From Erysipelotrichaceae bacterium (GTDB lineage: Bacteria > Bacillota_I > Bacilli_A > Erysipelotrichales > Erysipelotrichaceae), in contig JAFRAB010000027.1 of NCBI GenBank assembly GCA_017405675.1, positions 1 through 43,786 of the forward strand: 43,786 nt of DNA, given 5' to 3'. The first letter of the stretch is position 1. Each line of letters starts with the position of its first letter. A program made the position numbers and the translations under genes. Below are positions 1 through 10,000 of the stretch, piece after piece. The notes below the pieces were generated by a model, which saw only the letters and a list, made by a program, of their open reading frames with translations, was not told the DNA's origin and searched no databases.

Positions 1-195
1 CATGTGGATGTGATCCGGACACGCTTCTGCTTCCAACAATTCACAGTCCGGTTTTCTTTCTATCAATTGTCTCAGTATTTGTCCTATATCTGCCCTCAAC
101 TTATTGTATATTATCATCCTGCGATACTTTGGCAGTATTACCACGTGGTATTTGCACCTGTATGTCGTGTGTGATAAACTGTTTTTGTCATTCAT
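1..195 (-). CDS. tnpA: IS200-type Y1 transposase TnpA, N-terminal 65 residues (cut by window edge)
   Basis: The frame starts at an ATG at 195-193, about 11 nt after AGGAGG (207-212), and stays open to base 1. It encodes the typical TnpA start: a KYHVVILPKYR stretch, then a basic helix, then CPDHIHM at the edge. That last stretch holds the His-hydrophobic-His (HUH) metal site. The catalytic tyrosine lies beyond the window, so intactness cannot be judged. Full-length members are about 130-150 residues. A perfect 12-bp palindrome (139-150) sits in the KYHVV codons and matches the arms of the upstream hairpin. Confidence 0.85.
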   Translation of the reverse strand, partial: MNDKNSLSHTTYRCKYHVVILPKYRRMIIYNKLRADIGQILRQLIERKPDCELLEAEACPDHIHM

Positions 196-285
196 TTGAC
201 GCTATTCCTCCTATAATTTCTGTAGCTGCCAGGCCACATAAATTATATCCGGAATTAGCGTCTTTCTTCACACTAAAAGGTCTCG

Positions 286-308
286 TACCACGCGCATAGC
301 ACGTGGTA
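286..308 (-). repeat. IS200 left-end hairpin
   Basis: The arms TACCACG (286-292) and CGTGGTA (302-308) form a perfect 7-bp stem with a 9-nt loop, upstream of the tnpA promoter-like region. Such hairpins at IS200/IS605 ends are bound by TnpA. The same arm sequence recurs as a palindrome inside tnpA at 139-150. Confidence 0.6.
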
Positions 309-324
309 TCTGTCTGCGACAATG

Positions 325-344
325 AAAAAAGCCCGAAGGCTTTT
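325..344 (-). terminator. Intrinsic terminator of proS
   Basis: On the minus strand, AAAAGCC, a TTCG loop and GGCTTTT form a 7-bp stem ending in a T run. It overlaps the proS stop codon (345-343) and separates proS from the IS200 element. Confidence 0.85.
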
Positions 345-2028
345 ATCTACATAATTCCTGAACCTGTTCAATTGCTTCTTCAGCAGTGAGAACTGTATTC
401 CGCGTATCTGTTCTTTTTCTGAATTCAACTTTGTTTTCACCGGCCATTTTACCGACTGTAATGCGCATTGGTATACCTATGAGTTCCATGTCCTTGAACT
501 TGACCCCAGGTCTTTCGTCTCTGTCATCAAATAATGGTTCAATGCCCAGTGATGACAGTTTTTCATATAGTTTATTAGCCAGTTCAACCTGAGTTTCATC
601 ACGCTGATTGATCAAAACGATACCTACTTTGTATGGAGCAATATTGACAGGCCAGATGATACCGTTGTCATCATGATTCTGTTCGACTATCGATGCCATT
701 GTACGGCCAATACCGATTCCATATGATCCCATGATAACCGGCTGCTGCTGTCCGTTTGAATCCTGATAGTACAGATTCATAGCCTGAGAATACTTGCTGC
801 CGAGCTTGAATGTATTTCCGACTTCAATACCTTTCTTGAAATGGATCTTGCCGCCGCAGACAGGGCAGATATCTCCTTCAACGACATTGCTGATGTCACC
901 GGTCATATCATATGAAATATCACTGATATTTGCATTTACATAGTGATATCCTTCTTTATTAGCACCGATTACAAAGTTTCTCATGTGCAGTACTTCTTCA
1001 TCAACGATTACCTTGCAGCCAGTCAGTCCGACAGGACCTGTATATCCGGCAACAGCATTTGATGTAGCGATCAGCTCGTCATTGGCAAAGTTAAGTTCCT
1101 TGCCGCCTGTAAGCTTAAGCACTTTTGTTTCATTCAGATCACGGTCGCCTCTGATAAAGAATATTGTCAGTTTACCGTCAACATTCATCAGAAGGGCTTT
1201 TACCGTTTTCCTGACATCAATATTGAGATAATCAGCTACTTCCTGAATTGATTTGGCACCCGGAGTAGCTGTCAGAGTCATTTCCTTGTACTCTTCATCT
1301 GAATCAGTATATTTATGAGTACTGATTTCCATATTGCTGGCATAATCACAGCTGTCACACAGAACAAGAGTATCTTCACCGATAGCTGTAACTGCCTGGA
1401 ATTCTTCTGATAACAAGCCGCCCATGACACCGGTATCTGCCTTAACTATCTTATAATCAATGCCCAGTCTGTCAAAGATATTCTTATAGGCATTGAAGAT
1501 CTTCTGATATGAAACATCAAGACCTTCAAGGTTCCTGTCAAATGTATAGGCGTCTTTCATGATGAATTCTCTAACTCTGATCAGCCCGAATCTAGGTCTA
1601 GGTTCATCTCTGAACTTGGTCTGCATCTGATAGAGGGAGAAAGGCAGATCCTTATATGAATGGATCTTCATGCTGGCGGCAACCGCAAACAGTTCCTCAT
1701 GAGTAGGGCCAAGAACCATCGTCTTGTTAAAACGGTCCTTGAGTGAAAACATGCTGCTTCCGAAATTGTCTCTTCTGCCGCTGGAAATATAGTAATCTTC
1801 AGGCAGCAGGCAAGGCATTAACAATTCCCGGCATCCTGCTTTTTCCATTTCATCTCGTACAATCGCTTCAATGTTGTTCAGAACCTTAAAGCCGAGAGGG
1901 AGAAACATGTAAATGCCGGAAGAACTTTTCTTTATAAATCCGCCTCTTATAAGAAGCTGGCCGCTTGTTGATTCTTCATCATTTGGATTTTCTCTTAATG
2001 TATAGAAATAACTGTTACTTAATTTCAT
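343..2028 (-). CDS. proS: Proline--tRNA ligase (bacterial type, with editing insertion)
   Basis: Class II aminoacyl-tRNA synthetase that charges tRNA-Pro in the cytoplasm; 561 residues, close to the usual 565-575. Motif 2 (FRDEPRPRFGLIRVREF, about residues 137-155) and motif 3 (GSYGIGIGRT, about 433-442) are clear. Between them, roughly residues 215-390, lies the YbaK-like INS domain that hydrolyses mischarged Ala-tRNA-Pro, which marks the bacterial-type enzyme. The anticodon-binding domain fills the C-terminus. I start at the ATG at 2028 (MKLSNSYFYTL) because GAGGT lies just upstream; a longer open frame to 2064 has no supported start. It is transcribed toward the IS200 element and ends in its own terminator. 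Confidence 0.96.
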   Translation of the reverse strand: MKLSNSYFYTLRENPNDEESTSGQLLIRGGFIKKSSSGIYMFLPLGFKVLNNIEAIVRDEMEKAGCRELLMPCLLPEDYYISSGRRDNFGSSMFSLKDRFNKTMVLGPTHEELFAVAASMKIHSYKDLPFSLYQMQTKFRDEPRPRFGLIRVREFIMKDAYTFDRNLEGLDVSYQKIFNAYKNIFDRLGIDYKIVKADTGVMGGLLSEEFQAVTAIGEDTLVLCDSCDYASNMEISTHKYTDSDEEYKEMTLTATPGAKSIQEVADYLNIDVRKTVKALLMNVDGKLTIFFIRGDRDLNETKVLKLTGGKELNFANDELIATSNAVAGYTGPVGLTGCKVIVDEEVLHMRNFVIGANKEGYHYVNANISDISYDMTGDISNVVEGDICPVCGGKIHFKKGIEVGNTFKLGSKYSQAMNLYYQDSNGQQQPVIMGSYGIGIGRTMASIVEQNHDDNGIIWPVNIAPYKVGIVLINQRDETQVELANKLYEKLSSLGIEPLFDDRDERPGVKFKDMELIGIPMRITVGKMAGENKVEFRKRTDTRNTVLTAEEAIEQVQELCR

Positions 2029-2087
2029 ATAAATACCTCGGATTTTCAAAAGATATAATATCACATTTATTTATATAGTACACGGCA

Positions 2088-2480
2088 TTAATCCTGCTTT
2101 TCCCTGAATACAACATATTTCTGAAACAGGAATTCGGTAACAAAGTTAATTATCATTGTTCCAATAAGAACAATGTAATCCTTACCGTTAAGCATAGCTG
2201 TAAGTTTATCTCCGGCTATGGTTGAAAGAGGGGTGAAGACCAGGTAATAAAGGAATACCAGAAACATGGCTTTAGGTACGTTACTGGAAGAGTGGAAAGT
2301 ATACTTTCTGTTAAAGGTAAAATTCCAGAGAACACTTAATACCAGAGCAGTAAGGTAGCTGGGCCAGTAGTTCCATTTGAAAAGCTCTTCAAAAATCGTG
2401 AAACTGCCGAACTGTATAATACCGGCACTGGCAGCAATCAATGTATATTTTAAAGCCTGAATAAAATCTTTTTTCTGCAT
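2088..2480 (-). CDS. GtrA-family four-helix membrane protein
   Basis: A 130-residue protein with four predicted membrane helices. It matches the GtrA-like family in layout (ALKYTLIAA near the start, a W-N-F-x-x-N-R-K-Y-T-F motif in the middle, QKYVVFR near the end). Family members are thought to help move polyprenyl-linked sugars across the membrane for cell-wall or glycan decoration; the substrate here is unknown. The start at 2480 (MQKKDF) follows a strong AGGAGG; the open frame extends upstream without a better start. It lies downstream of and co-oriented with proS (59-base gap), and diverges from hrcA, so the first CIRCE lies in its upstream region too. Confidence 0.8.
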   Translation of the reverse strand: MQKKDFIQALKYTLIAASAGIIQFGSFTIFEELFKWNYWPSYLTALVLSVLWNFTFNRKYTFHSSSNVPKAMFLVFLYYLVFTPLSTIAGDKLTAMLNGKDYIVLIGTMIINFVTEFLFQKYVVFREKQD

Positions 2481-2524
2481 GAAAAGCCTCCTGAATATAT
2501 AAACAAATAATAACAGAATATTGT

Positions 2525-2551
2525 TTAGCACTCAAATGTTGACAGTGCTAA
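2525..2551. promoter_or_regulatory. CIRCE operator 1 (HrcA binding site)
   Basis: The left arm TTAGCACTC (2525-2533), a 9-nt spacer and the right arm CAGTGCTAA (2543-2551) match 17 of 18 positions of the CIRCE consensus. It overlaps the -35 box of the hrcA promoter, the expected place for repression by HrcA. Confidence 0.95.
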
Positions 2552-2566
2552 AAAATGTGCTATACT
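2539..2566 (+). promoter_or_regulatory. SigmaA-type promoter of the hrcA operon
   Basis: A perfect -35 TTGACA (2539-2544) and a -10 TATACT (2561-2566) are spaced by 16 nt. Transcription should begin near 2573, inside the second CIRCE-like element. Confidence 0.85.
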
Positions 2567-2567
2567 A

Positions 2568-2594
2568 TTAGCAGTAAAGGAAAAAGAGTGCCAG
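2568..2594. promoter_or_regulatory. Second, degenerate CIRCE-like operator
   Basis: TTAGCAGTA (2568-2576), exactly 9 spacer bases, and GAGTGCCAG (2586-2594) match 14 of 18 CIRCE positions, seven in each arm. Its centre lies 43 bp from that of operator 1, about four helical turns, so both sites would face the same side. It covers the predicted transcription start and abuts the hrcA ribosome-binding site. Confidence 0.65.
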
Positions 2595-2609
2595 AAGGAA
2601 GTGATATAA

Positions 2610-3623
2610 ATGTTGACACCAAGGCAGGAACTTATTCTTAAAGCTATCGTTGAGGAATTCATCAAATCAGCAGAACCGGTTGGTTCAAAAACACTGGTTG
2701 AAAAGTACAATCTTGATTATTCATCAGCTACCATCCGTAATGAAATGAATTATCTGGAACAGATCGAACTGCTTGAAAAAACACACACTTCAAGCGGGCG
2801 AGTTCCATCAACAAAAGGATACCGATATTATGTTGAACATCTGATGGATAAGGAAGTTCTTCAGGAAGACAAATACGAGATACAGGCTCTTCTTGATAAC
2901 AATGTACCTATTGACGATGTAATACAGAGAAGCTGTGAGATCCTGTCAAACATGACTAATCTTACTTCTGTAGTCTTGGGGCCGGATGCAAACAAGCAGA
3001 CGCTGGCTCACATCAAACTGTTCCCGCTGGATAACAACAGCGCCGTAGCAGTCTTCATTACTGATCAGGGACACACTGAAAACAAAACATTCAGATTTGA
3101 TGATCGGATCACTATAGAAGATATTCAGACATGTACAAACATTCTTAACGACCGTCTGGTAGGAACACCTATAAGCGATATCGTTGAGAAAATGAATGAG
3201 ATCAAGCCTATCCTGGCACACTCCGTAAAAAGACATGAAGCATTGTTCAATGCCTTCATGCAGGCCTTTGTAAAATTTGCCAGTGAAAACGTATATTACA
3301 GCGGTGCAAGCAACATGCTGTATCAGCCGGAATTCGCCGACATTGAAAAAATGAGAAACATCATGAAGATGCTGGAGGATTCAAAATTATGGCGTTCACT
3401 TGGCAACAATGACAACCGTTTGAAACTGACGACTACAGATGACAAAAATCAGCTGGTGTGGTTCGATGACATGGCTGTTGTTTCCAGCACATTCCGCGTT
3501 GGAGAGGAAGAAGGAAAGCTTATGGTATTAGGTCCTTCCCGCATGGATTACAACAGAATCGTAAGTGTCCTTGATTTTGCCGCTGAATTCATCGAACAGC
3601 AATTCAGTAAGAGAATCAAATAG
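2610..3623 (+). CDS. hrcA: Heat-inducible transcription repressor HrcA
   Basis: A 337-residue repressor of class I heat-shock genes. The N-terminal winged helix (residues 1-80) shows TPRQELILKAIVEEFI, the family-typical EPVGSKTL, the ATIRNEM recognition region and the HTSSGRVPSTKGYRYYV wing. The remainder fits the GAF-like core with its inserted dimerising domain. HrcA binds CIRCE and depends on GroEL for folding, giving feedback on chaperone demand. First gene of hrcA-grpE-dnaK-dnaJ; it should autoregulate through the two operators upstream. The TAG stop is part of the AGGAGG that serves grpE. Confidence 0.97.
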   Translation: MLTPRQELILKAIVEEFIKSAEPVGSKTLVEKYNLDYSSATIRNEMNYLEQIELLEKTHTSSGRVPSTKGYRYYVEHLMDKEVLQEDKYEIQALLDNNVPIDDVIQRSCEILSNMTNLTSVVLGPDANKQTLAHIKLFPLDNNSAVAVFITDQGHTENKTFRFDDRITIEDIQTCTNILNDRLVGTPISDIVEKMNEIKPILAHSVKRHEALFNAFMQAFVKFASENVYYSGASNMLYQPEFADIEKMRNIMKMLEDSKLWRSLGNNDNRLKLTTTDDKNQLVWFDDMAVVSSTFRVGEEEGKLMVLGPSRMDYNRIVSVLDFAAEFIEQQFSKRIK

Positions 3624-3631
3624 GAGGTAGT

Positions 3632-4177
3632 ATGTCAAAGAAAGAAAAGAAGAAACAGGAACCTGTTACTGAAGAAACAGCTGCTGAAGAACCTGTTAAG
3701 GTAGAAGAGCCGGAGAAATCAGCAGAAGAGTTGCTTCAGGAAGAAATAGATAAACTGAAACATGAAGTTGAGGTTACCAAGAACGCATATTACAAGGCAT
3801 ATGCCGACATGGATAACCTGAAAAAAAGACTGCTGAATGAAGCAGATCAGGCAAACAAATATAGAATACAGACTTTTGCCCTGAGTATTCTCCCGGCTAT
3901 TGATTCCCTGGAAAGAGCTCTGAGCGGTAAGAGTACAGAAGATCCTTTTGTGAAAGGTGTCAAGCTGACATATGATCAGATCATGAACGCTCTTCACAAT
4001 GAAGGAGTAACTGAAATAGATTGTTTGAACAAACCTTTTGATGCAAATTTCTGCAATGCACTGTTAACTGAAAAAGCTGAAGGTGTTGAACCGAATACAG
4101 TCATTGAAGTTCTGCAGAAAGGGTACATATTAAAAGACAGATTATTAAGAGCTGCCCTGGTAAAGGTCAGTGAATAG
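3632..4177 (+). CDS. grpE: Nucleotide exchange factor GrpE
   Basis: A 181-residue cochaperone that releases ADP from DnaK. A charged, Glu/Lys-rich N-terminus (about residues 1-40) leads into the long dimerising coiled coil (EEIDKLKHEVEVTKNAYYKAYADMDNLKKRL). The C-terminal beta domain (VLQKGYILKDRLLRAALVKVS) contacts DnaK. AGGAGG at 3622-3627 overlaps the hrcA stop, and the same stop-plus-AGGAGG arrangement links grpE to dnaK, so the three genes are likely translated in a coordinated way. Confidence 0.97.
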   Translation: MSKKEKKKQEPVTEETAAEEPVKVEEPEKSAEELLQEEIDKLKHEVEVTKNAYYKAYADMDNLKKRLLNEADQANKYRIQTFALSILPAIDSLERALSGKSTEDPFVKGVKLTYDQIMNALHNEGVTEIDCLNKPFDANFCNALLTEKAEGVEPNTVIEVLQKGYILKDRLLRAALVKVSE

Positions 4178-6013
<1,836 letters not shown>

Positions 6014-6020
6014 TTTAATA

Positions 6021-6059
6021 CCTTCAGACCCGGTCAGATAACGGCCGGGTCGATGAAGG
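6021..6059 (+). other. Long hairpin in the dnaK-dnaJ intergenic region
   Basis: CCTTCA-GACCCGG (6021-6033) pairs with CCGGGTC (6045-6051) and TGAAGG (6054-6059), leaving a 2-nt bulge (6052-6053) and an 11-nt loop. There is no T-tract, so it is not an intrinsic terminator. It more likely acts in RNA processing or stability, or tunes dnaJ expression, since the stem ends only a few bases before the dnaJ AAGGAG. Confidence 0.6.
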
Positions 6060-6074
6060 TGGAAGGAGAGCTGA

Positions 6075-7217
6075 ATGGCTGATAAAAGAGATTATTACGA
6101 AGTCCTGGAACTGTCAAAAGGCGCAAGCGATGATGACATAAAAAAGGCATATCGTAAATTAGCTAAAAAATATCATCCTGACCTGAACAAGGCCCCTGAT
6201 GCGGCCAACAAGTTCAAAGAGGTTCAGGAAGCTTATGAAGTGCTCTCTGACCCTCAGAAAAAAGCTGCATATGACGCATACGGTTTTGCCGGTGTGGATT
6301 CTCAGCAGGGATTCGGCCAGGGTTTTGGCGGTTTCTCTGATTTCGGTGGATTCTCCGGATTTGGCGATATTAATGTAGAAGATTTATTCGGAAGCATGTT
6401 TGGCGGCAGAACCAGAAGTTCAAGCCGTAATGCCAACGGTCCTCGCAAAGGGCAGGACAGACTGATGTCCATGACTATTGATTTTATGGAAGCCATCAAA
6501 GGTACATCAAAAACAATAAAGCTTGATGTAGAGGAACAGTGCCCTGAATGTCTTGGCAGCGGTGCCAGAAGCAAGGATGACATCAAGGTATGTCCGACCT
6601 GTCAGGGCAACGGACGTGTCATGAGAATGCAGAACATGATGGGTATGCGTATTCAGTCAGAATCAGTATGTCCGGACTGTAACGGTACCGGTAAGAAGAT
6701 TGAACATGTATGTCATAAATGCAAGGGACAGGGTTATCTCAACAAGAAGGTGGAAGTTGAGGTTAATGTTCCGGCAGGAATTCAGAGCGGTCAGCAGTTA
6801 AGAATTCCTGACAAGGGATACAGAGGTGCAAATGGCGGACCTAACGGAGACCTCTATATTGAATTCAATGTCCGCGATCACAAGTATTTTATAAGAGACG
6901 GCAAAAACATACTTATTACCGTTCCGGTATCAGCACTTGACGCTACTTTGGGATGCAAGGTAGATGTTCCGACTGTCTATGGCGATGTAGAACTGACCAT
7001 ACCGGCTGGTACACAGCCTAACCAGAAGTTCAGGCTTAAAGGAAAGGGTGTAAAGGATCCTTATGGCGGTGTTCAAGGTGACCAGTATGTTGAAGTAGAA
7101 GTCATTATCCCAAGTAACATTACAAGGGAAGAAAAAGATCACTATACAAAGCTGAAAGATCTTGAAAAGAGACAGAAAAAATCTGTTTTTGAAAAGTTCA
7201 AAGATGCTTTTAAGTAA
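6075..7217 (+). CDS. dnaJ: Chaperone protein DnaJ (type A Hsp40)
   Basis: A 380-residue cochaperone that delivers substrates to DnaK and stimulates its ATPase. The J domain (residues 1-70) carries the HPD loop in [10 protein letters not shown] Gly/Phe-rich stretch (about 75-115) follows, then four zinc repeats ([32 protein letters not shown]), then the two beta-sandwich substrate domains. AAGGAG at 6063-6068 sets the start. The stop is embedded in a hairpin terminator, so clpB is probably transcribed mostly from its own promoter. Confidence 0.98.
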   Translation: MADKRDYYEVLELSKGASDDDIKKAYRKLAKKYHPDLNKAPDAANKFKEVQEAYEVLSDPQKKAAYDAYGFAGVDSQQGFGQGFGGFSDFGGFSGFGDINVEDLFGSMFGGRTRSSSRNANGPRKGQDRLMSMTIDFMEAIKGTSKTIKLDVEEQCPECLGSGARSKDDIKVCPTCQGNGRVMRMQNMMGMRIQSESVCPDCNGTGKKIEHVCHKCKGQGYLNKKVEVEVNVPAGIQSGQQLRIPDKGYRGANGGPNGDLYIEFNVRDHKYFIRDGKNILITVPVSALDATLGCKVDVPTVYGDVELTIPAGTQPNQKFRLKGKGVKDPYGGVQGDQYVEVEVIIPSNITREEKDHYTKLKDLEKRQKKSVFEKFKDAFK

Positions 7218-7234
7218 CTCTCAAGTTACTTTTT
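7212..7234 (+). terminator. Weak intrinsic terminator after dnaJ
   Basis: AAGTAACT (7212-7219), loop CTCA and AGTTACTT (7224-7231) form an 8-bp stem followed by a few T. It overlaps the dnaJ stop codon. It is AT-rich, so read-through into clpB is possible. Confidence 0.6.
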
Positions 7235-7247
7235 CTAAGGTTTATTG

Positions 7248-7274
7248 TTAGCACTCTTTAACCAAAAGTGCCAG
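7248..7274. promoter_or_regulatory. CIRCE-like operator upstream of clpB
   Basis: A perfect left arm TTAGCACTC (7248-7256), 9 spacer bases and AAGTGCCAG (7266-7274) match 15 of 18 CIRCE positions. The right arm shares AGTGCCAGAA with the second site before hrcA, and in both places runs directly into the ribosome-binding site. No CtsR-type heptad repeat was seen. A clear -35/-10 pair was not found. Confidence 0.75.
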
Positions 7275-7287
7275 AAAGGAGAAAGCT

Positions 7288-9876
7288 ATGGATATTAATT
7301 CATTCTCTGAAAGTTTAAGAACAATTATCATGAAGAGCCTGGAAATGGCTACCAACAGTCATAATACTGAAATCACAACAATACATTTGCTGTATCAGAT
7401 TTTCAGTGACAATACCATTGACGGCTTACTTAAGAAACTGGATATCGACAAGGATAACTGTTTAGGCATATGTCAGAACCGCATGAAGAATGTCGCAACT
7501 GTGGATTACGTACCGCAGCCGATATTCAACAGAAAGGTTACAGAATCATTTTCCAACGCTCTTAACTGGGCCCGTGAACATGATGAAACATATCTGACTG
7601 TTGCCACATGTTTCATATTCCTGTTATTTAATAAATCAAATGTTTCCAACGAAATCTTAAAGAACTATCCTGGTCTGACCATGGAAGGCTGCCTGAATAC
7701 CGAACTGGAAAGAAGAGGCAGCAAGAAGATGGATGAACCAACCAGTGAGCTGAATCTTGAAGCGTTGGAAAAATACGGACATGATCTGGTACAGGATGTT
7801 ATCAACGGTAAAATCGACCCTGTCATCGGACGAGATGAAGAAATCAGAAGAGTAATAGAGATCCTTTCCAGAAAGACAAAGAATAATCCGGTACTGATCG
7901 GTGAACCGGGCGTTGGTAAAACGGCTGTAGTTGAAGGTCTGGCCTGGAGAATCATGAAGAAGGATGTTCCTCTTAATCTGAAAAACAAGCGTATCATCGA
8001 ACTTGATATGGGTGCTCTGATCGCCGGTGCCAAGTACAGAGGCGAATATGAGGAAAGGCTGAAAGCAGTTCTGGAAGAAATCAAGCAGGCTAACGGTGAC
8101 ATAATCCTGTTTATTGATGAAATTCATAATCTGGTAGGTGCCGGAAAGACTGAAGGTTCAATGGATGCCGCCAATCTTCTCAAGCCAATGCTGGCCAGAG
8201 GAGAGCTCAAGTGCATCGGTGCAACCACATTTAACGAATACCGTAAGTATTTTGAAACAGATAAGGCACTGGAAAGAAGATTCCAGCAGGTTCAGATCGA
8301 TGAACCAACTGTTGAAGAAACTGTATCTATCTTAAGAGGATTAAAGGACAGATTTGAAGCCCATCACGGTGTACAGATACTGGATGAAGCAATAATAGCT
8401 GCCGCTACGCTTTCTCACAGATACATTACAGAACGTTTCCTCCCTGATAAGGCAATTGACCTGATTGATGAAGCCTGCGCTTCCATCAGAGTAGAAATGG
8501 ATTCAATGCCATATGAACTCGATGAACTTAACCGTAAGATCATGCAGCTGGAAATTGAAGAAAAAGCCTTACAGAAGGAAGAAGACGAAAAGACTAAGGA
8601 AAGACTTATCGATCTGCGCGATGAAACAGATAAACTGAAGCAGCAGAAAGCTGTTCTGTATTCAAAATGGCAGGATGAAAAAGCTGCTCTTGATCAGAAC
8701 AAGAAGAACAGGGAGCTGCTTGAGAAAGCCAAACTGGATCTGGAACAGGCACAGAATGATGCCAGATACGAAGATGCAGCCAAACTGCAGTACGGTGTCA
8801 TCCCTGAACTTGAAAAGAAAATCAAGAACAGCAAGAATACTGATCCTAACGAAACTCTTATTCAGGAAACTGTCGATGAAGAACTGATAGCCAAGATCGT
8901 ATCCAGATGGACACACATAGACGTCAGCAAGCTTATGGCTACACAGAGACAGAAGATCCTGGGCCTACAGGATATCTTAAAGAAGAGAGTCATGGGCCAG
9001 GATGAAACAATACAACTGGTATCAAATGCCGTTCTCAGAAGCAAGGCACACATTCAGGATGCCAACAGGCCAATAGGTTCATTCATGTTCCTGGGGCCAA
9101 CAGGTGTCGGTAAGACGGAAGTTGCCAGAGCACTGGCTGAACAATTGTTTGATGACGAAAACAAAATCGTCCGTATAGACATGAGTGAATACATGGAAAA
9201 ATTCAGTGTTTCCAGACTGATAGGTGCTCCTCCGGGATATGTGGGATATGACGAAGGCGGACAGCTGACTGAAGCTGTCAGAAGAAAGCCTTATTCAATA
9301 GTATTACTTGATGAAATCGAAAAAGCTCACCCTGATGTCTTCAATATCCTTTTACAGATACTTGATGACGGCAGAATAACAGATTCAAAGGGTGTAACCG
9401 TAGACTTCAAGAATACCATCGTCATCATGACCAGCAACCTTGGTGCTCAGTACGCTTTTGAAAAAGATCCTGAACGCAAGAAACAGGCTTATATGGATAT
9501 TGTCAAGTCATCATTCAAACCTGAATTCGTTAACAGAATTGACGATATCATCATTTTCAATCCATTGACTGAAAAGGTAGTCGGACAGATCGTAGACAAG
9601 TTCACAGGTCAGCTGGCTGGCAGATTAAACGATCAGAATATTAATCTTGAACTGACTCCATATGCCAGAAAGAAGATCATTGAAGAGGGCAGCGACATCG
9701 AATACGGTGCCAGACCTCTGAAGAGATATATTCAGCAGAATATCGAAACAGCCATCGCATACAAGATTATCAAGGACAACATTGACGGTAACACCACACT
9801 TGTAGTTGATTATGATGATGACAGCGATAACTTCACAGTCAGTGAAAAGAACTACAGATCAGAAAATCTATCATAA
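7288..9876 (+). CDS. clpB: Disaggregase ClpB (Hsp100)
   Basis: An 862-residue two-ring AAA+ ATPase that pulls proteins out of aggregates together with DnaK. The first ATPase domain has Walker A GEPGVGKT (about residue 206) and Walker [11 protein letters not shown]; the second has GPTGVGKT and [12 protein letters not shown]. Between them lies the long coiled-coil M domain (about residues 405-525), which docks DnaK and separates ClpB from ClpC/ClpA. The N-domain is present but divergent. No ClpP-docking loop was recognised. Expression fits HrcA control through the operator just upstream, and a strong terminator follows. Confidence 0.94.
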   Translation: MDINSFSESLRTIIMKSLEMATNSHNTEITTIHLLYQIFSDNTIDGLLKKLDIDKDNCLGICQNRMKNVATVDYVPQPIFNRKVTESFSNALNWAREHDETYLTVATCFIFLLFNKSNVSNEILKNYPGLTMEGCLNTELERRGSKKMDEPTSELNLEALEKYGHDLVQDVINGKIDPVIGRDEEIRRVIEILSRKTKNNPVLIGEPGVGKTAVVEGLAWRIMKKDVPLNLKNKRIIELDMGALIAGAKYRGEYEERLKAVLEEIKQANGDIILFIDEIHNLVGAGKTEGSMDAANLLKPMLARGELKCIGATTFNEYRKYFETDKALERRFQQVQIDEPTVEETVSILRGLKDRFEAHHGVQILDEAIIAAATLSHRYITERFLPDKAIDLIDEACASIRVEMDSMPYELDELNRKIMQLEIEEKALQKEEDEKTKERLIDLRDETDKLKQQKAVLYSKWQDEKAALDQNKKNRELLEKAKLDLEQAQNDARYEDAAKLQYGVIPELEKKIKNSKNTDPNETLIQETVDEELIAKIVSRWTHIDVSKLMATQRQKILGLQDILKKRVMGQDETIQLVSNAVLRSKAHIQDANRPIGSFMFLGPTGVGKTEVARALAEQLFDDENKIVRIDMSEYMEKFSVSRLIGAPPGYVGYDEGGQLTEAVRRKPYSIVLLDEIEKAHPDVFNILLQILDDGRITDSKGVTVDFKNTIVIMTSNLGAQYAFEKDPERKKQAYMDIVKSSFKPEFVNRIDDIIIFNPLTEKVVGQIVDKFTGQLAGRLNDQNINLELTPYARKKIIEEGSDIEYGARPLKRYIQQNIETAIAYKIIKDNIDGNTTLVVDYDDDSDNFTVSEKNYRSENLS

Positions 9877-9884
9877 AGAAGAAT

Positions 9885-9913
9885 GACCGCTGAAAGCGGT
9901 CTTTTTCTTTTTT
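9885..9913 (+). terminator. Intrinsic terminator of clpB
   Basis: GACCGCT (9885-9891), loop GAA and AGCGGTC (9895-9901) form a 7-bp stem followed by a long T-rich tract. Confidence 0.92.
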
Positions 9914-9915
9914 CG

Positions 9916-9945
9916 CTGTCAAAGAAAGAACATCTATAGTAGAAT
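9916..9945 (+). promoter_or_regulatory. Possible promoter of asnA
   Basis: CTGTCA (9916-9921) and TAGAAT (9940-9945) are separated by 18 nt. The -35 is weak (4 of 6). No obvious operator is seen in the remaining leader. Confidence 0.4.
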
Positions 9946-10000
9946 CATATGGTAAGCGTTAAGCTTTATCTGTTTTACCTGGATTATTTGGGGGAATTAT

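Larger units (their letters stand above)
1..325 (-). mobile_element. IS200/IS605-family element, 5' part (left end and start of tnpA)
   Basis: The minus strand reads from an untranslated left-end region (about 325 down to 196) into a Y1 transposase gene that runs off the window. The left-end region holds a 7-bp stem hairpin (286-308), as expected for the subterminal hairpins these elements use for single-strand recognition. A -10-like TATAAT lies at 242-247 and a strong AGGAGG at 207-212, both on the minus strand. The element begins just beyond the T-tract of the proS terminator. The outer boundary near 325 is inferred, since no second copy is visible for comparison and these elements make no target duplication. 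Confidence 0.75.

Noticed and set aside
6021..6059. dnaK-dnaJ hairpin as a terminator
   Set aside because: No T-tract follows, and dnaJ begins 15 bp later with no promoter between; recorded as a structural element instead.
7657..8127. Long open frames on the minus strand inside clpB
   Set aside because: They mirror a highly conserved coding region, have no ribosome-binding site, and do not resemble any protein family; shadow frames of clpB.
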